NCBI GenBank assembly: GCA_947034885.2 | Contig: OX344756.2 | Location: forward strand, 21,931,489-21,995,488 | Origin: Thuidium tamariscinum | Taxonomy: Eukaryota; Streptophyta; Bryopsida; Hypnales; Thuidiaceae | Direction of reading: 5' to 3' | Length of the DNA: 64,000 bases | Part shown: piece after piece, positions 47,086-58,729 of the stretch | How positions within the stretch are numbered: the first letter of the stretch is position 1 | Layout: the number at the start of each line of letters is the position of its first letter | Translations under genes and position numbers: made by a program | The notes under the pieces: model-generated | What the model was told of the DNA's origin: nothing | The model's database searches: none | What the model saw: the letters and a program-made list of their open reading frames with translations, nothing else

Positions 47086-48145
47086 GTATGATGCAAATTG
47101 CCTATTAAGAAAATTATACAAATATGTATCAAGAAATAGAATCACACAGATAGTGTTCAAAATGTATACTACAAAGTATAATTTTGTTGAATAATCAAAT
47201 TTGAAGATGATTTTTAAATGGAAATCTTTTACCTATCAATTGTAAAAATTGTTAGTTGATGTAGCCTTCTCTTGTAGTTTATACTTACAACTTTCAATAT
47301 AATTTTTATAGTTATATGAAAGAATTACTTTTAGTGATGAAATATTGTAAAGGAAATCACCATTGTAAAAAAAAGTTAGAAATAGATTATGATATATCTT
47401 CATGAAGAAGTGATATATCTTCACTAAGTGAAAACTAACATATTTATTAGTATAAAAATATGAATTTTTGTTAATTAAATCGTAGCATCATATTATTTAT
47501 CATTTATGCTTCTTTTTTTCTCTTTTGATAAGCATTCTCAACTTTATTTGATTAACCTTAATATCTTTCAAATAATGAATTAGTATTCTTTTTGATACTT
47601 GAAAAGAGATAAAATATGGTTTTGCATTTCTATATAAGAAACTTGATGAGATTAGAATTCTTTGAGATTTAATTGAATTATAATATCTACTTCCTAGACC
47701 AATGATGCAAGCATATGAGCATGAAAATGCACCTTATAACTTAGGTGTATAGTCTTCTAGGCTTGTATGCTCATGATCTTAGATTTACATAATAGCACCT
47801 TTTGTTCCTAGATTCCATTGTTTCAGATACTACAATTTTGTATTACCTTATTGTGACCTTATTTTTTAATGTAAAGCTAGAACCATTTTAAGCTTAAAGT
47901 TAAAGCTTTTTCTATAAGCTTTTGATTTAATTGTTTAAGGATGAGAGACAAAATTAATATTCTCATAAATTTGTATTTATATTAATACTTAGTATTGATA
48001 GATTGCTAAAATTGAATAATGTGCTTAGAGTGTGATTCTACTTTAACTCCATTGTTGTTGTTTTACTTACATTTGTCTGACTATCACTTTGTTAGTTGAT
48101 CTCTAAAATTGTACTAAAAAATTGAATGTATTGTTTTTATTGTAG
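47086..48145 (+). other. Intron between kinase and NB-ARC exons, with a family E remnant
   Basis: The 1,060-bp interval starts GTATGA and ends TTTTTATTGTAG. It is strongly AT-rich with stops in all frames. A shortened family E element lies at 47702-47799. I see no additional exon in it that would bypass the stop in the next exon. Confidence 0.7.
47702..47799. mobile_element. Shortened family E element in the intron
   Basis: The left part (GCATATGAGCATGAAAATG) and the right part (TAGTCTTCTAGGCTTGTA, then TTTACATAATAGCACC) match the two ends of 44638-44875, with the middle deleted. It is an internally deleted copy of the element found upstream of the gene. Confidence 0.6.
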
Positions 48146-49264
48146 GTCCTTAAAGAAAAGCAAGATGGAATGTATACAAAATTGTTTGGTGTTGATGAAA
48201 AAGTCAAAGAAGTGCAAAATTAACTTCAAAAAGTAAATTCACTAGGCATCATTGGTATGGGTGGAGTAGGAAAAAGTACTATTGCTGAGGCTTTACTTCA
48301 TGCTGAAGAAGGAAATGCAAAGTTCAACAAAAGATGTTTCCACTATATTGGAAGGCTTCAAAGTGATGACAACTGTTTACAAATACTACAAGGCATATTG
48401 AAAAAATTGGATGTTGATATGAAATTAGAAAGTATAGCCCATGGGCAAAAACAATTAAAAAAAGCCTTGGCAAAAAACAATGTACTCCTCATTTTGGATG
48501 ATGTGTGGGATTCAAATTGCTTCAACAACATCATATCACAAGACATCTTTTCTTCATTCCCAAATTCAACATTGGTTGTGTGTTCGTGCAATTCAGATGC
48601 AATTAAGAATTTTGTTGAAAAAATATATGATTTGCAACCATTGATGGATGGAGATTTGACTATGAAATTGTTCACTACTCATTGCTTTGGTGATGGAGAG
48701 GTCACCATGCCCAATCAATTCTTAGAGGTGGGTTCAATGATTGTTGAAGCTTGTATGGGGTTGCCTTTGAGCTTAAAGGTCCTTGGTGCATTCTTGCATG
48801 GCAAAGAGAGGTTGAGAAGTTCGGAGAGAGTGTTGCAACGATTGAAAAGGGGTAGATCACCACAAACTGGCAAAGTCGGAGATGATTGGAGAATCTTTGA
48901 AGTATTAAAGATTAGTTTTGATGGATTAGAAGAGATAGAGAAAATCATGTTTTTGGACATTTGTTGCTTCTTCCTTGAAGACATGTATGGTCGAAAATTG
49001 TATATTCCCTCTGATTGTACCACCTTACTTACTTACGGTGAAAGTTCATTGATGAAAGCATTTGAGACATTGCAACATTGTTCACTAGTAGAAGTAAGTG
49101 ATGGTTATTTGTACATGCATGATCACCTTCGTGACATGGGTCGAGAGATTGTAGAATTGAAAGTTGATGCTCAAATTTTTAGCATCAGTGGTGAAGAGAA
49201 GAAGTATGCTGGGACTCGTCTTCAATATCCAAAGGAAAATACATTTGAGCAAATGAAAAAAGAG
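48146..49264 (+). CDS. NB-ARC exon with in-frame TAA at 48221-48223
   Basis: The exon starts in phase 0 with VLKEKQDGMYTKLFGVDEK and meets TAA as codon 26. Beyond the stop the NB-ARC is complete: P-loop GMGGVGKST (48254-48280), kinase-2 VLLILDDVWD (about 48483), RNBS-B region STLVVCSCNS, GLPLSLKVLG, RNBS-D-like IMFLDICCFF and MHD (YLYMHDHL, 49115-49123). FLDICCFF is of the form seen in TIR-type NLRs. No ATG lies between the stop and the P-loop. The first one (48257) would remove the first Gly of the P-loop, so re-initiation would give a defective nucleotide-binding site. The domain itself shows no other lesion, so the stop is either very recent or an error. Confidence 0.8.
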
Positions 49265-49408
49265 GTGAGTGTGTGGTTGAATTATTTTTTTGAAATTTAT
49301 TCAAATTTATTTATTAAGTGTAAACATGTGATTTTGAAATGGTTTAGAGTTTTATTAGTAAATCAAATTTGTGCAACTTACAATATGAAATACTTTATAT
49401 GTCAACAG

Positions 49409-49529
49409 GAATTTGACTTCAGAAATCTTGAAGGGGTTTTGTATCAAGTATCAAAGAGTGATGTTACACTCAACAAATATATGAATGACAATAATTATCA
49501 AAGGCTTCGTATTTTTTTACTTCAAACAG
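49409..49529 (+). CDS. Short linker exon between NB-ARC and LRR
   Basis: A 121-bp exon between acceptor CAACAG and donor ACAG|GTATGT encodes about 40 residues (EFDFRNLEGVLYQVSKSDVT at the start). It bridges the end of the ARC region to the first LRR. The preceding 144-bp intron is a multiple of three and has no in-frame stop, so retaining it would add 48 residues without breaking the frame. Confidence 0.7.
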
Positions 49530-49859
49530 GTATGTGTATAATAAATCAATATTCATTTAAATTTTACATTGTGCATTTTAAATAAGATTAGTTTTGCATG
49601 TCTAGATGTGTTGTGAAACCAAGGCAAATTTCTATATTGCACATTTTATTCATTGAAAAAAAGAAGCAAAGTGATTAAAAATAGTAAAAATAGTTTGAGG
49701 TATAAATTTTGAATAGTCCAAATTACAATATTTAACTCATTGAAGGTCAATAAAGACTAAATTAGCACCTTGTATATACAAATGGACTAGAAATCTAGCA
49801 GAGAGTCTTCCTTTCAAAACTTTCATTATTAATGTTTTGTACTCCATTTTGACAAACAG

Positions 49860-52744
49860 GTGAAGAAGAAATATCTTATAATTTCAAGAATTTGAATCAT
49901 GTGATATTATTAGATTTACGTGGTTCTCGTTTGCAAAAACTACCAAATGGAGTAGAAAATTTGAAGTTTTTGAAGTCATTAAGCATTGAGTGTTCTCGGT
50001 TACAATTCATTTCTGAAAGATTGTTGAGCTCTACCTTGTCATCACTTAATTTGTTTGGATGTTCTAATCTATTGACATTGCCCAATGCATTGGGAAACTT
50101 GTCTTCTTTGACATCACTTTATTTGTATAGGTGTTTCAACCTATTAACATTGCCAGATGCATTAGGGAATTTGTCTTCTTTGACAACACTCAATTTGAAT
50201 CAATGTTTCAACATATCGACATTGCCTAATACATTGGGCAACTTGTCTTGTTTGACATCATTCAATTTGAGTGGGTGTTCCAACCTATCAGCATTGCCAG
50301 ATGCATTGGGGAACTTGTCTTCTTTGACATCACTTGATTTGAGTGAGTGCTCCAAACTGTCAACATTGCCTGATGCATTGGGGACTTTATCTTCTTTGAC
50401 ATCACTGGATTTGAACAAGTGCTCCAAACTTTCAACACTGCCAGATGCATTGGGGAACTTGTTGTCTTTGAAAGTACTCAATTTGAGAAGGTGTTCCAAG
50501 CTATCAACATTGCCCAATGCATTGAAGAATTTATCATCTTTGACATCACTCAATTTGTGTGAGTGCTTCAGCCTATTGACATTGCCGGATGCATTGGGGA
50601 ACTTATCTTCTTTGGTATCATTGGATTTAAGTGTGTGCCCTTGCTTATCAGTATTGCCTAATGCATTGGAAAATTTGTCTTTTTTGACATCACTCAACTT
50701 ACATGAATGCTTCAACCTTTTGACATTGCCCGATGAATTGAGGAAGTTGTCATCTTTGACATCACTCAATTTGAATAAGTGCTCCAACCTATCAACATTG
50801 CCGGATGCATTGGGAAACTTGTCATCTTTGACATCACTAGATTTGAATAAGTGTTCCAACCTATCGACATTGCCGGATGCATTGGGAAACTTGTCTTGTT
50901 TAACATCATTGAATTTGAGTTGGTGTTCCAACCTATCAACATTGCCTGATGTATTAGGCAACTTATTTTCTTTGACATCACTCGATTTGAGTAAGTGCTC
51001 CAATCTATTGACATTGCCTGATGTAATAGGGAACTTGTCTTCTTTGATATCACTTGATTTGAGTAAGTGCTCCAACCTATCGATATTACCTGATTCACTG
51101 GGCAAGCTGTCTTCTTTGACATCACTCAATTTGAATAGGTGCTTTAAACTTTTGACATTGCCGGATGCATTGGGGAACTTATCTTCTTTGACATCGTTGG
51201 ATTTGAGTGAGTGCTCCAATATATTAACATTACCTGATGCATTGGGGAAATTGTCTTCTTTGACATCACTTAATTTTAGAGCATACTACAACCTTTCAAC
51301 AATACCCGATGCATTGGGAAAGTTGTCTTTTTTGACATCACTAAATTTGAGTTGGTGTTCCAACCTCTTGACATTGCCAGATGCATTGGGAAACTTGTTT
51401 CCTTTGACATCACTCATTTTGAATAAGTGCTATAATCTATCAGTATTGCCTAATGCATTGGGGAACTTGTCTTCTTTGACATCACTTGATTTGAGTGAGT
51501 GCTCCAACCTATCAATATTGCCCGATGCACTAGGAAACTTGTCTTCTTTGACATCACTTGATTTGAGTGAGTGCTCCAACCTATCAATATTGCCCGATGC
51601 ACTAGGAAACTTGTCTTCTTTGACATCACTTGATTTGAGTTTTTGTTCCAAGCTATCAACATTGCCTGATGCATTGGGGAATTTATCTTCTTTGACATTA
51701 CTTGATTTGAGTGCATGCTCCAACCTATCAACATTGCCTACTACATTAGGCAAGTTGTCTTTTTTGAAATCACTTGATTTGAGGGCGTGCTCCAACCTTT
51801 TGATATTGCTTGATGCATTGGAGAATTTGTCTTCATTGAGAGCACTTGATTTGAATGAGTGTTTCAATTTATCGAAGTTGCCTAATACATTGGATAACTT
51901 GTCTTCTTTGACATTACTTGATTTGAGTTATTGTTCTTATCTATCAACATTGTCTAGTGCTTTGGGGAACTTGTCTTCTTTAACATCATTGGATTTGAGT
52001 AAATGCTCCAATCTATTAACATTGCCTGATGCATTGGGGGATTGTTCTTCTTTAACATCACTCACATTGAGTAGATGTTCCAGCCTATCAACATTGCCTG
52101 ATACATTGAGAAAGTTGTCTTTTTTGATATCACTCAATTTGAGTTGGTGTTCCAACCTTTTGACATTGCCTAGTGCAATGGGGAAGTTGTATTCTTTAAC
52201 ATTATTGAATTTAAGTTGGTGTTCTAAGCTATCATCATTGCCTGATGGATTTGAAAACTTGTCTTCTTTGACATCACTTGATTTGAGTTGGTGTTCGAAG
52301 CTATCAACATTGCCTGATGCATTAGGAAATTTGTCTTCTTTGACATCACTCAATTTGAGTAGGTGTTCCAACCTATCGACATTGCCTGATGCATTGGGAA
52401 ACTTGTCTTTTTTGACATCATTTGATGTGCTTGGATGCTCTAAGCTATCGACATTGCCCAATACATTGGGAAAATTGTCATCTTTGACATCATTGGATTT
52501 GAGTGCATGTTCTAACCTATCAACATTGCCTGATGCATTAGGAAACTTGCCTTTTCTTACAACACTCAATTTGAGTTGGTGCTCTAACTTATCAACATTG
52601 TCCAATGCATTGGGGAACTTGCCTTCATTGACATCATTGAATTTGATTGGATGCTCCAAGCTTTCAACATTGCCCAATGCATTGTGGAACTTGTCTTTTT
52701 TGACATCACTTGATTTGATTTCAATTGGCGTTCCAAGATATTGA
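49860..52744 (+). CDS. LRR exon with 37 complete 24-residue units
   Basis: The exon joins in phase after acceptor ACAAACAG. After two irregular repeats (to about 50028) come 37 full units and a partial one of the form LTSLDLSxCSNLSTLPDAL followed by GNLSS, each 72 bp. The LxxLxLxxCxxLxxLP pattern is that of plant cytoplasmic NLR repeats. Exposed positions vary (S/N, E/K/W/R), as expected for a ligand-binding surface, while the backbone is almost constant. Two units, 51478-51549 and 51550-51621, look identical at DNA level. The frame ends with ISIGVPRY where the repeat pattern is broken by a frameshift, so the C-terminus is probably truncated compared with the ancestor. Confidence 0.88.
50029..52730 (+). 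repeat. 72-bp tandem array encoding the LRRs
   Basis: The array has an exact 72-bp period over about 2.7 kb, with no indels that break the frame. The core sequence TTGTCTTCTTTGACATCACT recurs in most units. Because codon use is uniform, the opposite strand is also open for long stretches (50200-51219 and 51937-52677), which is an artefact. Confidence 0.93.
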
Positions 52745-53170
52745 CATCATTCAATGCATTAGGAATGTTATTTTCTTTGAAACCACTCAATGACTCAATT
52801 TGAGTAGGAGCTCAAACTTTTTGACATTTGCCAATGCATTCTAGAACTTTTCTTCTTTGACATTGATCACTTGATTTGATTATATGCTTCAACCTATTGA
52901 CATTATTCAATGCATTGAAAAATTTGTACTCTTTGACATAATTGAATTTACGTAGGTGTTCAAATCTATGGACATTGCCTAATGCATTAGCAAACTTGTC
53001 TTTTTTCAGTTTTTTGACATCACTTGATTTGCTTGGGTACTCCAACCTATCAACATTACCAAATGTATTGAAGAACTTATCTACTTTAACCCTTGAAACA
53101 ACCATGGTGCTTTTTGTAGCCATGTTTTGTACAGCTAGTAGGCTACAATGCAAGGTTTGGCTATATGTGC
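52745..53170 (+). pseudogene. Decayed LRR units directly after the intact array
   Basis: The 72-bp pattern continues past the stop with indels: CATTxGCCAATGCATT and TTTGACATCACTTGATTTG blocks recur, and one stretch still reads CSNLWTLPNALANLS and YSNLSTLPNVLKNLS. Frames shift between units. It is the eroded continuation of the array. It ends at about 53100 with ETTMVLFVAMFCTASRLQC, possibly a remnant of the ancestral C-terminus. Confidence 0.75.
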
Positions 53171-54489
53171 ATACAAGATAAGTATATATATATATAGAGA
53201 TGTAGTTGTTGAGTAGAGATGGCACGAGTATGACCTTGAGGTGGACCTTGGTCCCAGACTTCAAAAGAGGGCTTCTATTTTTCCTACTTTATATTGTAGG
53301 ATCGCATGAAGTCAAGTGCTTTCATAGAAAGAGACTATCATTTGGAGTTAGAATTGCAGCCACTTTGAGAGAATCCACAAAAGATTATTGTTGTCTTATT
53401 CAACATACTTTGACATGGAAGCACTTATGATAGTTTGTTTGCAAGGTTTAGGGAAGAGAAACTTTTTTACATCAACTTTTTTTTTTTTTTTTCATACAAG
53501 GCTTTGTGAAGTTGTATGCAATAGGAAGAGAACTCAAAGCAAAAGGGTTGAAAGTATTGCCAAGATGCAACTTCATCAAAATCCTTTTCTTCATTACAAT
53601 ATGATGTCATCAATACTTGCTTTGCACTTGAAAGTGAAGGCAAAATTTATTTAAGAGAGCAATTGAACATGGTGCAATCCATCTTAGGAAAGTGCATTTC
53701 GACTTTGTATTATGTTCTTCTAAGATTTTTGATAGTATTATTTTGTCATCATTGATAATAGTAGCTTGAAAATTGCAAGATTTGTAAGTGCTAGGAATGG
53801 TATGATTTGAGGTGACCAAAATCATGCATTGATTGCAATGTCTCCATTCCTCTAGCTAGAAGATGGTGTTGAAGTTCAATATTGTATTTTGTTCTATTTA
53901 GGAGATGGCCTATGGAAAGATTTAACAAAGTTTAGAATTAGAACTTTATATTAATACCATATTTTATGAAGTTGCAGTGGCTAATAGTACTATTGAGTAT
54001 ATAGTGTAGGCTTATGCAAATCTTACCTCTATATTGCCTTCATGACTATAGGAAATGCAAATGCCTTGGTGATGTTGGAAAATATTGAAATTGACATTTA
54101 AGAACCTTGTTTAATATGCATATTATTGGTGAGTTTATTATGTTTAGAGAAATTTTTGAGATGGTTAATTTTTTCTATTGATTAGTAAGCCAACCCTCAT
54201 AGCAAATAAGAGGGGATTCAATGCATTGGATCATCAAATAGATGAGATTGAAACATTGTTTTTAAATATGTGAAGTGGATTCTTGCCTTTCTTAGAAGAC
54301 ATTCAACTTGAATTGCAAATATATTTTTGTGAGAGAAGTTGAAATCTAAATCTTCAATTTATTTACTTTGATGTCACTCAATTGTAATACACACTTTGTT
54401 GAAATTTGCAACTCCACTTTGGATTGTCCACATATATTGCCTCAACTATGGTGCTTAGCAATTTGGTTGTTACATTCTAAGATTAACAT
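53171..54489. other. Non-LRR spacer between two decayed LRR tracts
   Basis: AT-rich DNA with a (TA)n stretch near 53190 and a T-tract near 53475. Short frames have no recognisable domain. It may be an insertion that split the LRR tail, or the 3' end of one gene copy before the remains of another. Confidence 0.4.
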
Positions 54490-55640
54490 TATTTGATTTG
54501 CATGAGTGCTTCAACCTAACAACATTGCCCCATGCATTAAGGAACTCATCCTCTTCAACATCACTTAATTTGAATATGTGCTTCAACCAATCAACATCAA
54601 CTATTGCATTGGAAAGTTTGTCTTTTTTTACATTGATCTCAATTTGTGTAAATGCTTCAACCTATCAACATTGCACAATGTATTGGAGAAGTTATCTTCT
54701 TTGACACCATTGAAGTGATTTGAAGGAGTGCTCCAATCTATCAACAATATTGCCTAGTGCATTCAAGAAGTTGCCTTTTCTTACATCACTTGCTTTGAAT
54801 AGGTGCTCCACCTTATTGACATTGTCTAGTCATCAGAGAACTTATATGTAGACATCAATTAATTTGCGTTGTTGTTTGAAGCTATTGACATCGTCCAATG
54901 TATTAAAGAACTTATCTTCTTTGACATTACTAGATTAGAATGAGTCTTTTAACATACTAACATTTCCCAATGTATTAAAGAACTTATCTTCTTTGACATT
55001 ACTAGATTAGAGTGAGTCTTTTAATATACTAACATTGCCCAATGCATTGGAAGACTTGTTCACTTTAGCATCACTAGATGTGAGTGAGTGCTCCATCATA
55101 TTAACATTGCCCAAAATATAGGGGGATGACTTGTCTTCTTTGACATTATTGAATTCAAGTGGATTCTCTAACATATTGACATTGTCCAATGCATTGGGGG
55201 GGCCTTGCTCTTCTTAACATTAGTTGAATTTTATAGTATACTTCAACCTATTGACATTGCCCAATGTATTGAAAGACTTTTCTTCTTTAATATTGCGTGA
55301 ATTTTAAGGCATACTCTACTCTATTAACATTGTCCAATGCATTGGAGAATTTGTCTTTATGGACATCACCTCAATTTCATGCCATGCTCCAACCTTTTGA
55401 TATTGCCTAATGCATTGATGGACTTGTCTTCTTTCATATTGTTTGATTCAAATAAATGTTTTAAGCTATTGACATTGCCTCATGCATTGAAGAGCTTGTC
55501 TTTCTTGACATCACTTGATTTGTGTGAATGCTCCAAGCTATCAACATGCAGTCATGCATTAATCAATGCATTAGAGAAGTTGTCTTCTTTGACATCATTG
55601 AATTTGCTCAATTGCTTCAATCTTTCGTAATTATTGTTCA
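54490..55640 (+). pseudogene. Second tract of decayed LRR units
   Basis: LRR-type 72-bp units reappear with many indels and stops: CFNLTTLPHALRN near 54510, CSNLLILPNALMDLSS near 55360 and LTSLDLCECSKLSTC near 55510. About 15 units can be traced. They are much more diverged than the intact array, so this tract has been free of selection for longer. Confidence 0.72.
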
Positions 55641-57200
55641 ATGATTTATGAATCTTGGATTTTTGGTGTTGTTTCCAAAAAATGTATCATGTTTTCTAAA
55701 ACATCACGTGTTAAGTGGTGAATGGCTATAGGGGTGTGAATTTGAAGTGATGTTGTGGAAAACATGTCCAACTAATTGAAGAACAAGTAGATGTTATGAT
55801 CGATGGACATGTTCTTAATGATGCTTGATAAAACAAGTTCATATTTTTTTGTGACATTCCAAAAAGTATAGATTACGACATCACCAAATGTCTGAAACAA
55901 CGTTGACAAACACTACAAAAAAACAAGGGTATAAATGACTCATCTATAGAGTCATTGTGAACAACAATTGTTATAAAATAGTCATTTTGTAGTCATTTTT
56001 AGTCACTCCTGTCTACAATGACTTGGTGGATAAGTCATTTATTCCCTTTTTTTTCTAATGAAATACAATGGTCAAATTGCCATACTCTAAATATCCCATA
56101 TCTTATGTCTCACTATAGATAAAGAATGAATATAAATATGACCTCTCTACCTTTTATTCTTGGGATGCTATTTTGTGAGCTTGTGAACGTGAGCTTGTGA
56201 GTCTAGAATTCTTGGTGAAATTTTTAATGATTTTTAGGGCATGGACCTATTATTGTGCTTTAAGAATTTTGGATTTTTATACGTAGTATCTCCCTCATGG
56301 GATTTGAAATTTGTGACTTTCAAAACTTTTTTTTTTTTAATTTCAATTTTTTTCAATTTTTTTTCAGTTCTTTTTTTATTTTTCAAATTTTTTTTGCAAC
56401 TCCGTCACCCTCCAAAATCCCTCTTGATATTGAAAGGGGTTTGGAGGTAAAGGGCTTTGGAGCTCTCAAAACTTTTTTTTTCATTTTTTTTCAACTTTTT
56501 TTTTTCCAACTATGTTACTAGTTCATTTTTTTTGCAACTTTTCACCCTTGAAAACCTTCTCTCAGTACTGAGAGATCAATTTCAGGGTGAAAAAGTCAGA
56601 AGAAAAAACAACTTCTGGAATATCTCTAGAAAGAGTACATCTTTGACTTTATCTTATTCCATTGCCAATCTAAATTATAATCAAGTCTATGCCACAAACT
56701 AATTCAATAGTAGATTGTGTACTATTGTAAACATCAAATCACCTTTAATCAAAGACATGGAGTGGGAATAAAACTACCCTCTAACATATGTAAAAGTTTG
56801 CTATGTGTCCATATCAATAACTGTCAAGGACAATACCAATTTTTGGAAGGAAAACATCAAGTATATGCAAAGAGAAGTAATACTTTCTCTAGTAAATATC
56901 ACAATCTATACCAACTTTTTTTCTTTTATAGACTAGGACCAAGATGAAATAATTTCCAAAATATCATCTCCATATATCTTCAAGAGGATGTGGGCCTCAC
57001 CTATGCCCGTCCCAAAACAAACCACACAAAGTGTTGTTAGTGAAGTTGCACCAGGTGTCTACAACCCACAATCAATTGCTATCCTTTTCACAAGAAAAAT
57101 ACATAGAAATCATCAATTAGTCCAACAGTAATGCAAGTAACCAAAAAACATGGTAGAACTTGGTTAGAAGCGGAAGATTGTGTATTAGCCATGTCTATAA

Positions 57201-57486
57201 CGTTAGAGGAGATTCGAGGGCAACGGGAGACTATGGCTTCCTGAAGCAGTGAATGCAAGAATTTGTCGCAGGAATGCGAAACTGGCCTCTGCTGACGTGG
57301 TCGAGAGTGTGCCATGTCACCGATTTTTTTAAAAATAAATAAATAAATAAATTTTGGACTTATTTTTGCATTTCACGACGAACTTTTTTTTTTTTTTTGA
57401 AAAAAAAATTAATTAATTATTGATCGGGAACAATTCTGGGAACATGGCTTTCGCAGTCTCCTGTTGCCCTCGAGTCTCCTCTAATG
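57201..57486. mobile_element. MITE, family C copy 2 (286 bp)
   Basis: The left end CGTTAGAGGAGATTCGAGGG and the right end ending CTCGAGTCTCCTCTAATG are inverted over about 40 bp. Interior blocks are shared with 4044-4320 (GCAGGAATGC, then ACGTGGTCGAG). It is richer in G+C than its surroundings. No coding capacity. Confidence 0.75.
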
Positions 57487-58507
57487 CTCCTTTTGCCTTA
57501 GTGAAACCAGCCCTCACTGTGCTAATGCACTCTTTCTACAGTGAAATAGAACTCTCAAAAAGTTATTGCAAAGTGGAGAGAGCTCACTCAAGTTAGTATA
57601 AAGAAGGAACCATTGGCCAATGAACCAGTCAGTGGTTGAAACATGAGCCAGTGGAATGAGCCAGTGCAAATTGAGAATTGGTCACTCAGTCCAATTACCT
57701 AGTTGAAAAGAGAGGGAGTTTACCTCATAAGCCCAATGTTTAAATATTCACATGGTAGTGTACAAGGGGCCTCAGGCTAATTTTAATATCATCAAGGCAT
57801 GTTCAAGTAACAACCACCACGTTAGTAACTTTGGTATGGCTCATCAATAAGTTGATGTGAGTGTATCATGTAACACATGTAAAGTCCATCAATATGAGAA
57901 ATGGGGGCTATTGGAATTGGGAGGCTGAAGCTTAATAGTCACTATAAGGACAAAAATAAATGTACCAGTTGGCATATCATGTGGTAGAAGAAAGCATGTT
58001 TTATTAACAACCATAAGAGGCAATATAACCATGCATCAACTAACAATAATTTATATTCTTAGCATCAAAATGAGTTATTCATATTCTCATGATCATGAAA
58101 AAATATATATATGACAAAGACATGATAACTAGAGATAAGTATAATAGGGGTATAGGAGTTTGAAAAAATAGACATATATGCTATAGTAAACAACTTCTAA
58201 GCCATATAAAATCATGAAGAATTACCATAATGCTTGTAACTAAGCAAAGTGTAGTAATTTAAGATAAAAGCTCAAGGAAGTAGTCAAGGATATGGACTTG
58301 AGTCATTTAACTGGAAAAAGAGAAAAAGAAAAAAGAAAAAAACTTTTTTTATTTTTATTTTTTTCACAATTCCATCACCCTACAAAATCCCTTGTTGGAT
58401 TCTGGATTTTGAATGTCAAAAACAAATTCAAAAATTCAAAATTTTTTTTGGAAGGTATTGAGAGGCCCTTTGGAGATAGTAGGGTTTGAAATTTTAAAAT
58501 ACATTAA

Positions 58508-58729
58508 CCCTTAAACGTCGAAGAGGACATTTTACGTCCGGAGAATGAAAGAGAATCTTTCCTTGTAGAATGGAAGTGCAACTATCGGTCCTCGGTTTTA
58601 GGAGTGGAAAGGGGAAATCTTCTACAAGGCTTTCACTTCCGATGAATATATTTGGCTTTTCTAAAGTAGATGATGTCACACGGAATCAAAATGCATGATT
58701 TCCACGGTCACCAGTCCGTCATTCAAGGG
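58508..58729. mobile_element. piggyBac-like MITE with TTAA flanks (222 bp)
   Basis: TTAA at 58504-58507 and again at 58730-58733 flank termini CCCTTAAACG and CATTCAAGGG, which are imperfect inverted copies. The interior matches 35990-36193 in several blocks (TAGGAGTGGAAAGGG, then AATCTTCTACAAGGCTTT, then GCATGATTTCCA). Non-autonomous. Confidence 0.75.

Larger units (their letters stand above)
45057..52744 (+). pseudogene. Protein kinase-NB-ARC-LRR resistance-type gene with one in-frame stop
   Basis: Exons: 45057-47085 (kinase), 48146-49264 (NB-ARC), 49409-49529, 49860-52744 (LRR). All junctions are GT-AG and phases match. From ATG 45133 the frame spans 2,026 codons to TAG/TGA-free end at 52744, interrupted only by TAA at 48221-48223 just before the P-loop. 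Upstream, acceptor TTTTCAG at 45056 suggests an earlier exon not found. Kinase/NB-ARC/LRR fusions (PNL class) are known from mosses as intracellular immune receptors: the NB-ARC acts as an ATP/ADP switch and the LRR senses. The lesion makes this a pseudogene, a gene giving a kinase-only product, or a sequence error. Replacing a Gln codon (CAA to TAA) by one transition would explain the stop. Exons are annotated separately below. Confidence 0.75.

Noticed and set aside
50200..52677. Long minus-strand open frames (up to 339 codons) opposite the LRR array
   Set aside because: They mirror the 72-bp LRR units. The repeated codon pattern simply lacks reverse-strand stops, and the plus strand has clear LRR motifs and a splice-consistent frame.
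56241..56521. Phe-rich frames suggesting small membrane proteins
   Set aside because: They are translations of poly-T tracts in several frames, with no consistent start, domain or conservation visible.
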